The notes under the pieces were generated by a model that worked only from the letters and a program-made list of their open reading frames with translations, was not told the DNA's origin and did not search any database. From Algoriphagus sp. (GTDB taxonomy: Bacteria; Bacteroidota; Bacteroidia; Cytophagales; Cyclobacteriaceae), in the NCBI GenBank assembly GCA_018336015.1, contig JAGXQZ010000071.1:62001-126000 (forward strand): a DNA stretch of 64,000 bases, in the 5' to 3' direction. The first letter of the stretch is position 1. Every line of letters begins with the position of its first letter. Positions 25,396-33,776 of this stretch are shown one piece after another. A program made the position numbers and the translations under genes.

Positions 25396-25543
25396 AAAGC
25401 AGGCGAACTGATCTGGCAAAAAATATCGACTAAGCCGGTTAAGGTGGTGATGAGGAAATGAGTGAATAGAGATAAGGAGATTAGAGATAAAGATGATCTG
25501 GATATAATTGAAAAATCCCGGGCGAGAGCTCGGGATTTTTTTT
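25396..25543 (+). pseudogene. Haloperoxidase 3'-end remnant, copy D
   Basis: Codons 25396-25461 read KAGELIWQKISTKPVKVVMR-K-stop, an open and recognisable haloperoxidase tail although more diverged than copies B and C and ended by TGA. The linker is different from the other copies, while the terminator hairpin is the same. It marks the far edge of the array, next to the acyl-CoA dehydrogenase end. Confidence 0.82.
25511..25543. terminator. Terminator, copy D
   Basis: AAATCCCGGGC / GCTCGGGATTT hairpin with GAGA loop and A-run before, T-run after. It lies 5 bases beyond the acyl-CoA dehydrogenase stop on the minus strand and probably ends that gene. Confidence 0.85.
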
Positions 25544-25547
25544 GAGT

Positions 25548-26690
25548 TTACCGTAAAACTTCTCTGGAAATCACCAGCTTCTGTATTTCAGAGGTACCCT
25601 CACCGATGGTGCAGAGCTTAGCATCTCGGTAGTATTTTTCTACCGGATAGTCTTTGGTAAAGCCATAGCCTCCAAATATTTGTACAGCTTCATTGGCTAC
25701 CGATACCGCTACTTCCGAAGCGTAGTACTTGGCCTGAGCTCCTGCTAGGGTTACTTTTTCCCCTCTGTTTTTAAGATCTGCAGCTTTGAAAGTCAGTAAT
25801 CGGGCAGCTTCTACCTGTGTGGCCATATCAGCCAATTTGAAGGAAATCCCCTGAAAACTCGAAATCGGCTTATTAAACTGATGGCGCTCTTTGGAATAAG
25901 TAATCGACGCTTCCAAGGCTCCCTCTGCGATGCCAAGGGAAAGGGCTGCAATGGAAATTCGGCCTCCATCCAGGATTTTCATGGATTGGATAAAACCTTC
26001 GCCCACCTCGCCGAGCACTTGGCTTTCGTGAATTCGACAATCTTCAAAGATCATTTCCGCTGTCTCCGATGCCCGCATTCCGAGCTTGTCTTCTTTGCGG
26101 CCTCCTTGGAAGCCCGGAGTTCCTCTTTCTACAATAAACGCTGTCATCCCGTGGCTGTCTCCCACTTCGCCGGTGCGGGCAATGACTACCACCACGTCGC
26201 CCGAACAGCCATGGGTAATGAAATTCTTGGCCCCATTGAGCACAAAGTACTCCCCTTCTTTTTTGGCAACGGTGCGCATGTTGCCTGCATCGCTGCCGGT
26301 ATTGGGTTCGGTGAGTCCCCAAGCGCCAAGCCACTCGCAGGTGGCAAGTCTGGGGAGGTATTTTTGCTTTTGCTCCTCATTGCCAAACATCAGGATATGC
26401 CCTGTGCAAAGTGAATTGTGTGCAGCCATGGAAAGACCTACGGAGGGATCGAGCTTTGCCAATTCGGAAATGGCGGTGACGTATTCGAAATAGCCAAAGC
26501 CCGAGCCTCCATATTCCGTGGGCACGAGCACGCCCATAAGGCCGAGGTTTCCGAGTTTTTTGAATACATCCAAGGGGAAAAAGGATTGATCGTCCCATTC
26601 TTTTCGAAAAGGGGTGATCTCTTTGGCGCCGAAATCCCGGATCATCTGCGCGATCATCCGCTGATTTTCATTCAGTTCAAAATCTAACAT
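25548..26690 (-). CDS. Acyl-CoA dehydrogenase
   Basis: This 380-residue flavoenzyme oxidises acyl-CoA to trans-2-enoyl-CoA using FAD. Family motifs are plain: YGGSGFGYFEYVTAISELAK, the signature GAWGLTEPNTGSDAGNMRT, NGAKNFITHG, YSKERHQFNKPISSFQ, QIFGGYGFTKDYPVEKYYRD and the C-terminal IGEGTSEIQKLVISREVLR. Glu364 of IGEGTSEIQ is in the position of the catalytic base of short-chain acyl-CoA dehydrogenases. Length is typical. Chain-length preference cannot be read; butyryl-type or branched-chain oxidation is possible. It is a single gene facing the cassette array. Confidence 0.95.
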   Translation of the reverse strand: MLDFELNENQRMIAQMIRDFGAKEITPFRKEWDDQSFFPLDVFKKLGNLGLMGVLVPTEYGGSGFGYFEYVTAISELAKLDPSVGLSMAAHNSLCTGHILMFGNEEQKQKYLPRLATCEWLGAWGLTEPNTGSDAGNMRTVAKKEGEYFVLNGAKNFITHGCSGDVVVVIARTGEVGDSHGMTAFIVERGTPGFQGGRKEDKLGMRASETAEMIFEDCRIHESQVLGEVGEGFIQSMKILDGGRISIAALSLGIAEGALEASITYSKERHQFNKPISSFQGISFKLADMATQVEAARLLTFKAADLKNRGEKVTLAGAQAKYYASEVAVSVANEAVQIFGGYGFTKDYPVEKYYRDAKLCTIGEGTSEIQKLVISREVLR

Positions 26691-26906
26691 GGGTTACTCT
26701 TTGGGTTTATATCTCATTGTTCAAACTCCAAGTTTTTGAATTGGTTCGGCTTTGGCAAATGGATGCTCCCAAATAAAATCCTGTTAAGGAATTGTTTTGA
26801 CTGCATTTAATTCGGAAAAAATTCAGTTTATTTAATTTCATGAAGGGCTAAGTCCTGTTACTTCCTGATTTGTTTGTTTTAAGAAGGTTCGAAAATAAAA
26901 ATCCAT

Positions 26907-28862
26907 ATGCGGCATAGATTGATTCCATTGATCCTCTTTCTGGCTTTTTCATTAAACCATCTCAGGGCCCAAACCCCACGCAAAATCATAGACAGTTTGC
27001 TGGTAAGGGTTCAGGAAAAGCTCCCTGCCGATCAGTTGGCCAATATGTATGGAGAGCTGGGATGGCAGTATGCTGCGATCAACTTGGATTCTGCGATTTA
27101 TTTTGGACAAAAGGCAGTCGAAAAAGCAGAGGAAGCCAAAGATCCCAAAATTCTTGCTCAGGCTTACTCAGACTTGGGAAGCGGAATTTTACAAAAAGGA
27201 GACCTCCAAGCCTCTAAGAAACTCTACCTCCAATCGTTGAAAATCCGAGAAGAAATCAAGGATTCTTTGGGTATGGCTAAATCCTACAATGCCCTAGGAT
27301 TTATCTACCAGCGAGAGTACCTAACCGATTCAGCAATCGCCTATTTCCTGAAAGCCTTGCCTGTTTTTCAAAAATCCAACGCCCAACTCAATGCCGCTGC
27401 TGTACTCAACAACCTCGGCGTGATCTATCAAAATCTCCCGGACTACCAAAAAGCCAAGCAGGCCTACGAGCAGGCAATCGCTATTCGGGAGGAGTTGGGA
27501 GATTTCCGATCTGTCATCGGGACTTACAATAATCTGGGTACGGTGTACAAGTATTTGGGAGAATTTGATCAGGCCGAATCCTACTTTCAAAAAGCCATCT
27601 CCAAAGCCACAGAGCTGGAGGATCCCATGAACCAGGCGATATCGTATCGGATATATTCCATGTTTTTGTTGGAAAAAGGGGACTTAGATAACCTGGAAGA
27701 GATTGCAAGAAAAGGGCTGGAGGTAGCAAGGCAAGTAAATACCCAGTACGAAGTGGCAGCGCTGGAAACTGCCCTCGGATCTGCCTTGAATGCCAAAGGT
27801 AAATTCAGAGAAGCAAAGCCGCTCTTGCTTTCAGCCGCCGCCAATTTCAAAGTGCAAGGTTCGGAGGAAGATGTACTGTTTCCCTACTTCGAACTGGTAT
27901 CGCTCTATGCTGCCTTGGGTCAGGCGGACAGCTCACGGTACTATTCCAATCTCTATCAGCAGACGCTCCGAAGCAAGGTTGAAAAAGAATCCAAAGAAGT
28001 GGTAGCCGAACTCGAAACCAAGTACCAAACCGAGCTGAAGGACTTACAAATCGCCGAACAGCAGCTTCAAATCCGCAATCAGAACTTACTCATTTTTGGT
28101 TCCTTGGGCTTGGCTTTGATATTGGCAGTGGTGGGCTATTTGCTGTACAAGCAGCAAACACTCAAAAATCGTCAGCTCCAGCAGGAAGGTGAGTTGAAGG
28201 CTGCTTTGGCACAACTCGAAACCCAAAACAAACTGCAAGAGCAGCGCATGCTGATATCCCGTGATCTGCATGACAACATCGGCGCACAACTCACCTTTAT
28301 TATCTCGGCGATCGAAAATCTCAAGTATTTTGAACCGATCAAGGAGCAGCTGACGGTACGGTATGACACCATCGCCAGCTTTACCAAGCGGACCATCACT
28401 GAGCTACGGGATACCATTTGGGCGATGAACAGTGGGCAGGTGACTTGGGATTCGCTGATGTTGCGTATTCAGGACTACGTCCAAAAGGCACGCGAGTCCA
28501 AGTCGTCCATGCACTTTTACTGTGAGGTGGCAGAAAATCTCGATTCCCATTCCTTATTGGCGTCAAGTGACAGCATCCAAGTGCTGCGAATTGTCCAGGA
28601 AGCAGTGCAAAATGCGGTAAAGTACTCGGAGGCTTCACAGGTGCAGATCAAGTTTCACGCGACCAAAAAGGACCTTGTCGGTACCATTCATGACAATGGA
28701 AAAGGCTTTGACCAGGAGACGATTCTACTCGGAAACGGGCTGTATAACATGCAAAAGCGAGCCGAAGAATTGGGAGGTAAGGTGGAGATCAAGTCCGGCT
28801 TGGGACAAGGCACCACGGTGAAGCTTACCTGGCCAATGTCCGGTTCGAAAGAAAAAAACTGA
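26907..28862 (+). CDS. TPR-repeat sensor histidine kinase (HisKA_3 type)
   Basis: This 651-residue protein has a signal peptide (ending NHLRAQ) and periplasmic TPR repeats at about residues 40-340 (LAQAYSDLGSGILQKGDLQA, AAAVLNNLGVIYQNLPDYQK, GTYNNLGTVYKYLGEFDQAE). A coiled coil, one transmembrane helix (LLIFGSLGLALILAVVGYLL, about 393-412) and a second coiled coil follow. The kinase core has phospho-acceptor His455 in ISRDLHDNIGAQLTF and an ATPase with VQEAVQNAVKYSEA (N box) and HDNGKGFD (G1). Such kinases pair with LuxR-type response regulators. None is adjacent, so it is an orphan here. TPR sensor kinases are common in Bacteroidota and the signal is unknown. Confidence 0.93.
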   Translation: MRHRLIPLILFLAFSLNHLRAQTPRKIIDSLLVRVQEKLPADQLANMYGELGWQYAAINLDSAIYFGQKAVEKAEEAKDPKILAQAYSDLGSGILQKGDLQASKKLYLQSLKIREEIKDSLGMAKSYNALGFIYQREYLTDSAIAYFLKALPVFQKSNAQLNAAAVLNNLGVIYQNLPDYQKAKQAYEQAIAIREELGDFRSVIGTYNNLGTVYKYLGEFDQAESYFQKAISKATELEDPMNQAISYRIYSMFLLEKGDLDNLEEIARKGLEVARQVNTQYEVAALETALGSALNAKGKFREAKPLLLSAAANFKVQGSEEDVLFPYFELVSLYAALGQADSSRYYSNLYQQTLRSKVEKESKEVVAELETKYQTELKDLQIAEQQLQIRNQNLLIFGSLGLALILAVVGYLLYKQQTLKNRQLQQEGELKAALAQLETQNKLQEQRMLISRDLHDNIGAQLTFIISAIENLKYFEPIKEQLTVRYDTIASFTKRTITELRDTIWAMNSGQVTWDSLMLRIQDYVQKARESKSSMHFYCEVAENLDSHSLLASSDSIQVLRIVQEAVQNAVKYSEASQVQIKFHATKKDLVGTIHDNGKGFDQETILLGNGLYNMQKRAEELGGKVEIKSGLGQGTTVKLTWPMSGSKEKN

Positions 28863-28940
28863 TTTAGTCAGCAGCTGAATAGGTTGTTTGCCGTATTCCT
28901 TGGAATGTCGGATTGACCTAGTTTTGGTTTTTGTTGTGCT

Positions 28941-29225
28941 ATGTCGGGTTTCTGGCTTTTTGATACGTTGATCATTCTATTGGCCCTTGCAGTGGTGCTT
29001 GCGGTGATTGCACTGTATTTTTTGATTTTCAGAGAATACCAAAAGGGAGATAAATTACACCTCTCACGGATTGCCGATCTGCAGCGATTGGTAGAGTTGG
29101 AGTTGGAGCGATCCAGGTATTTTTCTGATCAGGTGGATTTCTTAGCCAAGCAAAAGGACCATACTCAAGACCAATTGGACCTAATCAGGCTACAGGTGGA
29201 GGCGATGAAAATAGGGGAGAAATAG
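28941..29225 (+). CDS. Small membrane protein with coiled coil
   Basis: This 94-residue protein has one strong transmembrane helix (residues about 6-30, TLIILLALAVVLAVIALYFL) and a charged helical tail (LQRLVELELERSRYFSDQVD) likely to form a coiled coil. No family is recognised. It lies 78 bases after the histidine kinase on the same strand and may be co-transcribed. Its length and codon usage look like those of a real gene. Confidence 0.6.
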   Translation: MSGFWLFDTLIILLALAVVLAVIALYFLIFREYQKGDKLHLSRIADLQRLVELELERSRYFSDQVDFLAKQKDHTQDQLDLIRLQVEAMKIGEK

Positions 29226-29247
29226 TCTTAAATGAACCAGAAAAGGC

Positions 29248-30558
29248 CTAGATCAACGTTACTCTTACTTTTTTCTCCTTCAATTTCAAATTGTTGACTT
29301 TGGGAAGGAGGGTTTCCAGCATACTGGTTTTCACGGCTACAAAGGCACAATCGGTCTTCAGCTCGATGATCCCTAGGTCCTCCTTTGTAAGGCCTCCTTG
29401 CTTGAAAAACAGGCCTGCGATATCGCCTTTGGAGATTTTGTCTTTTCGTCCTCCCGACACAAAAAGCGTGGACCACTCTGAAGGGTCAGGAAGAGGGGAA
29501 GGGATGAGTATTTCCTCAGGGAGATTTCCGATAAAATCCGGAAGCGAATCCTTTTCATAGTGCAGGACATAGGCTGTTCCCTCACTGTTCATTCGGGCAG
29601 TCCGACCGTTTCGGTGGATAAACTCCTCGCTTCTGACAGGGAGGTGATAATGGATGATAAACTTAATCTCCGGCACATCGATTCCTCTCGCCGCCAAGTC
29701 GGTAGCCAAGAGAATCTGATGGGTCCCGTTTCTGAATTTGATCAAGGAGCGCTCACGGTCTGTCTGCTCCATTCCTCCATGAAATGTACCGTGGGAAATC
29801 TCATGCTCGCTCAGAAAATCGCTCACGCGCTCGATGGAATCTTTGAAATTGCAAAAGATGATCCCATTTTGATTGCCCAAGTGCGAAAGCAGATCAAGAA
29901 GGGTTTCGAGCTTGTCTTTGGTGGGGGAAAGTACTTTTTTGATCTGAAGTTGGGAGATTTTTTCCTCCAAAAAATCAACAGTTACAGGTGCTTTCAACCC
30001 TACAAATCGAGGGATTTCCACTCCATAGGTAGCCGAGGTGAGGATCATTTTCTTCACTCGTGGTAGAAGGTGAAGAATATCCATCATTTCACTTTCGAAG
30101 CCGATTTCAAGGGATTTGTCAAATTCATCCAGTACCAGTGTTTTGATAAAACCGGTTTCAAAAGCTTCCCTTCTCAGGTGATCGGCGACCCTTCCAGGTG
30201 TACCTACCAAGACTGCGGGCCTGTGCTTGATTTCGATCCGATCTTTGGAACCTGCCCTTCCTCCATAGACAGCATTTACTTTGTATCCGGTCCCCATTTC
30301 CCGCATGACCTGCTCGATCTGAATCGCCAGTTCCCGGGAAGGCACGATGATCACCAATTGGATTTCGTCCAACGTCGGATCCAGCTCTTGAATCAGCGGA
30401 AGGAGAAAAGCCAACGTTTTCCCTGTTCCTGTCGGAGAAAGCAAAATGATCTCATTGGAGGATTCAATGGCTTGTGCTGCAGCGAGCTGCATGGGATTCA
30501 GTTGTTGAATTCCCAGTTTGGAAAGAATCTCCGACTGGCTTTTTTGAGGGGTAGACAT
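29248..30558 (-). CDS. dbpA: DEAD-box RNA helicase, DbpA-like
   Basis: This 436-residue protein carries the helicase motifs: Q-motif region (LSKLGIQQLNPMQLAAAQAI), motif I SPTGTGKTLAFLLPL, Ia VPSRELAIQ, GTPGRVADHL, motif II LDEFDKSLEIGFE, motif III TSATYG, and the second RecA domain with ATDLAARGIDVPEI and HRNGRTARMNSEG (motif VI). A C-terminal domain of about 75 residues (GRKDKISKGDIAGLFFKQGG, FVAVKTSMLETLLPKVNNLK) matches the DbpA RNA-binding domain, which targets 23S rRNA in ribosome assembly. Motif II is DEFD instead of the classical DEAD, which I recall as a recurrent variant in such Bacteroidota proteins. Confidence 0.87.
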   Translation of the reverse strand: MSTPQKSQSEILSKLGIQQLNPMQLAAAQAIESSNEIILLSPTGTGKTLAFLLPLIQELDPTLDEIQLVIIVPSRELAIQIEQVMREMGTGYKVNAVYGGRAGSKDRIEIKHRPAVLVGTPGRVADHLRREAFETGFIKTLVLDEFDKSLEIGFESEMMDILHLLPRVKKMILTSATYGVEIPRFVGLKAPVTVDFLEEKISQLQIKKVLSPTKDKLETLLDLLSHLGNQNGIIFCNFKDSIERVSDFLSEHEISHGTFHGGMEQTDRERSLIKFRNGTHQILLATDLAARGIDVPEIKFIIHYHLPVRSEEFIHRNGRTARMNSEGTAYVLHYEKDSLPDFIGNLPEEILIPSPLPDPSEWSTLFVSGGRKDKISKGDIAGLFFKQGGLTKEDLGIIELKTDCAFVAVKTSMLETLLPKVNNLKLKEKKVRVTLI

Positions 30559-30631
30559 GGGGCAAAGGTAGCCTTTTGGAATTTTTAAAGGCAGACTAAT
30601 TTTCCTTCACACGATCATCGGGATGATTTGA

Positions 30632-32746
30632 TCAATCAGGTAGGGCAAAAGCCACGTAGGCATCCCCGCTCTTGGTACCTTTGCCTCCTCCACATGCGAT
30701 GACGAGGTATTGCTTTCCGTTTTTCTCATAAACCGCCGGAGTAGCATGTCCTGCTGCAGGGAGTTGGGCTTCCCAGAGGAGTTTGCCGGTTTCCTTGTCG
30801 AAAGCACGGATTTTCTCATCCTTGGTCGCAGCAATGAACAGCACGCCGCCAGCCGTTGCTACAGGTCCGCCATAATTTTCTATGCCAGTATTTTCAAATC
30901 CCATCGTTTTCAATGAATCGATACTTCCAAGGGGAATTTGCCATTTCTTCAAACCTGTATTCATATCAATGGCGGTCAATAGCCCCCAAGGCGGATTGGA
31001 ACCATAGATTCCCTCTTTGGTGGTGAGTCGCTGATAGCCTTTCATGTAGTAGCGGGGGTAGAGTTTGGCGCTCTCGGCTTCCAATTCTTTTTTGTCTCCT
31101 GCATCGGCTTTTCCTAACAAATAGTCTATCAGGATTCCTCTTTCTTCTTTTGAGATATGAGAAAAGGCAGGCATGGCACCACGACCTTTTCGAAGCAATT
31201 GATCTAATGAATCTGTCGTGTATTTATCTTTTAATCCCAGTAAACTCGGTAATGCAGGCGGGTTGCCTTTTCGATCCAGTCCGTGGCAATTGCCACAGTA
31301 ATTGGTGTAGATCGATAAACCTGCATTATCAAAATTGGCATTGGGTGTCATGGTGATCAGCCAAGGGATCTGATTGGCATTGATGTACATCGTTTGAGTT
31401 TCGGGATCAAAGGAAGCCCCACCCCATTCTCCGCCACCGTCCATTCCGGGGAAGAGCACGATGGGTTGCTCAGGATGTGGAGGTGCCCAAGTGTCTCCGA
31501 TGATGCCATTGGCCAGTTGATTACGGATGTCTTTTTCCCATTCCGGAGTCAGATTGAGAATGTCTTTTTCCCCATAAACCATGTTCATAAACGGCTCGGG
31601 AAGGGAGGGAATCGGCTGGGTTTTGGAGCTGACCTCTCCCGGCATCACGCTTTGGGTCACCGGAGTTTCAATGATCGGCCAAATCGGCTCACCGCTTTCC
31701 CGATCAAATACATAAGTCATTCCCTGCTTGGAAATCTGTGCTACGGCATCGATCCATTTTCCATCTTTTTGGATTCGGATCAGGTTGGGATTGGCGGGGA
31801 AGTCCCGATCCCATACATCGTGATGAATTGCCTGAAAATGCCAGATCCGCTTGCCTGATCTCGCATCCAAGGCCAAAAGTGAGTTGGCATACAAGTTATC
31901 TCCCGTGCGATAGCCACCCCAAAAGTCATAAGTGGCCGAACCCGTCGGCACATATACAATTCCTCGGGCATAGTCCACGGTCATTCCTGCCCAGTTGTTG
32001 GCTCCGCCGATTTGTCGGATATGTTTTGGGTCCCAGGTTTCATAGCCTGCTTGACCTTCCTGCGGAATGGTGTGAAAAATCCATTCCCGTTTGCCGGTTT
32101 TGATATTATAGGCTCGGATATGTCCCGGAGCGGCATCGAGCCCTTCGGAAAGCCGCATCCCCAGGATCAACTTGTCTTCAAAAACTACTCCGGGCGAATT
32201 CGAAGTCAGTAAAAAATCCTCTAAATCGGTGTCGAGATCTTTTCTCAGATCCACTTTCCCCTGATTCCCAAAACTCAAAATAGGCTCTCCGGTGAGTGCA
32301 TTTACCGCCATCAGCCAGCTGCCTGCCGTGAATAATATCCGCTTGTCTTCGCCCTCTTCCCAATAGCTCACTCCACGGTTGGTACCCGCCCATGAATTTT
32401 CTCCTCCTAAAATCTGAAAGGGATCAAATCGCCAGACTTCTTCACCGGTGGCTGCATCCAAAGCAAAGACATTCAGCTTGGGAGTCGTAGCATACAATAA
32501 TCCATTGACCACGATGGGTTGGCATTGAATCTGACTTCGCTCCGTCGCATCGCCGGTATGGTAGGTCCAAGCGACTTCAAGTTGAGCGACGTTTTCTTTG
32601 TTGATTTGGGTCAAGGCAGAATACCTCGATCCGTCCTCCGGGCCACCGTAATGAGACCAATTGGTGTAGTCGATTTCCGGTGCTTTTTCAGCGCAGGCAA
32701 AAGCCAAAAGGCAGGCTACGGTATAAAGAGGTTTGGGGAAGGTCAT
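30632..32746 (-). CDS. PQQ-dependent dehydrogenase with C-terminal cytochrome c domain (lipoprotein)
   Basis: This 704-residue lipoprotein (signal peptide TVACLLAFAC, Cys18) reads as an 8-bladed PQQ quinoprotein: WSHYGGPEDGSRYSALTQIN, AATGEEVWRFDPF, WAGTNRGVSYWEEGEDKRIL, WHFQAIHHDVWDRDFPANPN, DRESGEPIWPIIETPV. A heme c site YCGNCHGLDRKGNPPALPSL (CxxCH) is inserted near residues 490-580, followed by the last propeller blades (AIDMNTGLKKWQIPLGSID). It resembles membrane-bound glucose/polyol quinoprotein dehydrogenases feeding electrons through the heme. No PQQ synthesis gene is in the window, so PQQ might be made elsewhere or imported. The substrate (sugar or alcohol) is not resolved. Confidence 0.9.
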   Translation of the reverse strand: MTFPKPLYTVACLLAFACAEKAPEIDYTNWSHYGGPEDGSRYSALTQINKENVAQLEVAWTYHTGDATERSQIQCQPIVVNGLLYATTPKLNVFALDAATGEEVWRFDPFQILGGENSWAGTNRGVSYWEEGEDKRILFTAGSWLMAVNALTGEPILSFGNQGKVDLRKDLDTDLEDFLLTSNSPGVVFEDKLILGMRLSEGLDAAPGHIRAYNIKTGKREWIFHTIPQEGQAGYETWDPKHIRQIGGANNWAGMTVDYARGIVYVPTGSATYDFWGGYRTGDNLYANSLLALDARSGKRIWHFQAIHHDVWDRDFPANPNLIRIQKDGKWIDAVAQISKQGMTYVFDRESGEPIWPIIETPVTQSVMPGEVSSKTQPIPSLPEPFMNMVYGEKDILNLTPEWEKDIRNQLANGIIGDTWAPPHPEQPIVLFPGMDGGGEWGGASFDPETQTMYINANQIPWLITMTPNANFDNAGLSIYTNYCGNCHGLDRKGNPPALPSLLGLKDKYTTDSLDQLLRKGRGAMPAFSHISKEERGILIDYLLGKADAGDKKELEAESAKLYPRYYMKGYQRLTTKEGIYGSNPPWGLLTAIDMNTGLKKWQIPLGSIDSLKTMGFENTGIENYGGPVATAGGVLFIAATKDEKIRAFDKETGKLLWEAQLPAAGHATPAVYEKNGKQYLVIACGGGKGTKSGDAYVAFALPD

Positions 32747-32773
32747 TTGGGTGAATTTTGAGGTTCGATAAAC

Positions 32774-33574
32774 TCAGGCGAGGTGCTTTTCCATGTTTTG
32801 GGCTTTCGAGTCTGTTTTAGCCTGGGTCACCTGATCAAACTTTTTTTCATAATCTTCTCGGAGTGTACCGAAAAGTCGATCCCAAATCAGGGTGTAAAGC
32901 CCGTAGTTGCCATGGAAATACTGATGGTGTTGGTTGTGTGCCGTGCCGGTATTGATCCATTTTCCGATCCAGGTTCGTTGGAAGTTTTTTGGATACAGCT
33001 CGTAGCCCAAGTGCCCGTAGACATTGTAGGAAAATTGGAATAGCATGAATAATCCAAATGCGGCCTGATGAACGGGCAGCACAAATCCCAAAACCAGAAT
33101 AATCCCGGCCTCGACCACCGCTTCAAAGGGATGGAAGGCATACGCTGTCCAAGGGGAAGGGTTGGTGGATTGGTGGTGAACTTTGTGGATGACTTTAAAC
33201 AATCGGGGATGGTGCATCATTCGGTGAGCCCAATAGAAATACGCATCATGGATCAAAAACATCAAGGGAAAACTGAGGTAAAAGTAGGCCCAACCGTATT
33301 TTTCCACATCGCGGTAATACAAGGTGTAGGGATCTAAAAGAACAAAAACCACCGCCGCCATGGTGGCAAAAATCAGAATGGTGATCAAGGAATAAGTGAT
33401 GTCTCTTGAATAATCTTTGAGCTTGGGGAATTTGGCCTGCATCTTTCGGCTAGCCAAAATACCATGTAGAATAAAGTAGAAAAGAAAGAATACTGTGCCT
33501 GCAATCAGGAAATAGCGAAAGGTGACATTGCTGGCAATCCTAGTCCATCTAATCAAGAAATCATCCCAAATCAT
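32774..33574 (-). CDS. Sterol desaturase / fatty acid hydroxylase family protein
   Basis: This 266-residue membrane protein has several hydrophobic helices and the clustered His motifs of di-iron hydroxylases: HDAYFYWAHRMMHHPRLFKV (HxxxH plus HH), KVIHKVHHQSTNPSPWTAYA and NTGTAHNQHHQYFHGNYGLY. These residues bind a di-iron centre that hydroxylates or desaturates a lipid or carotenoid. Substrate cannot be named. It lies 27 bases upstream of the PQQ dehydrogenase on the same strand, probably the first gene of that transcription unit. Confidence 0.9.
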   Translation of the reverse strand: MIWDDFLIRWTRIASNVTFRYFLIAGTVFFLFYFILHGILASRKMQAKFPKLKDYSRDITYSLITILIFATMAAVVFVLLDPYTLYYRDVEKYGWAYFYLSFPLMFLIHDAYFYWAHRMMHHPRLFKVIHKVHHQSTNPSPWTAYAFHPFEAVVEAGIILVLGFVLPVHQAAFGLFMLFQFSYNVYGHLGYELYPKNFQRTWIGKWINTGTAHNQHHQYFHGNYGLYTLIWDRLFGTLREDYEKKFDQVTQAKTDSKAQNMEKHLA

Positions 33575-33743
33575 AATCTAGCCTTGAAGACTCTCAAGTT
33601 AATCAGAGAATCCTTTCCAAACCAAATGATGCATTTGGTCTCCTAGAGGAAACGAATATTCAAAAACTCAGGAATGTCTTTCAGTACTTTAAAGCTTTCA
33701 CTTTCTAAATCCATCCCAAAAAATCCTTTTGTGCTCTAGGGTC

Positions 33744-33772
33744 TTTGTGGCAAAAAAAAGTATCTACCTTTG
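33744..33772 (+). promoter_or_regulatory. Bacteroidota-type promoter for ccmB, predicted leaderless
   Basis: TTTG (33744-33747), 17 bases, then TACCTTTG (33765-33772) match the -33 TTTG and -7 TAnnTTTG boxes. The -7 box ends only 4 bases before the ATG at 33777, so transcription would start at or near the start codon and the mRNA would have little or no leader. Confidence 0.6.
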
Positions 33773-33776
33773 GATT

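Noticed and set aside
19547..25461. Haloperoxidase tails as small independent genes
   Set aside because: Only 22 codons, no start codon or ribosome site, and abrupt loss of homology upstream.
17800..25547. Cassette array as a transposon or integron
   Set aside because: No transposase, integrase, terminal inverted repeats or attC-like folded sites were found. The repeats are a gene-end tail and an upstream region.
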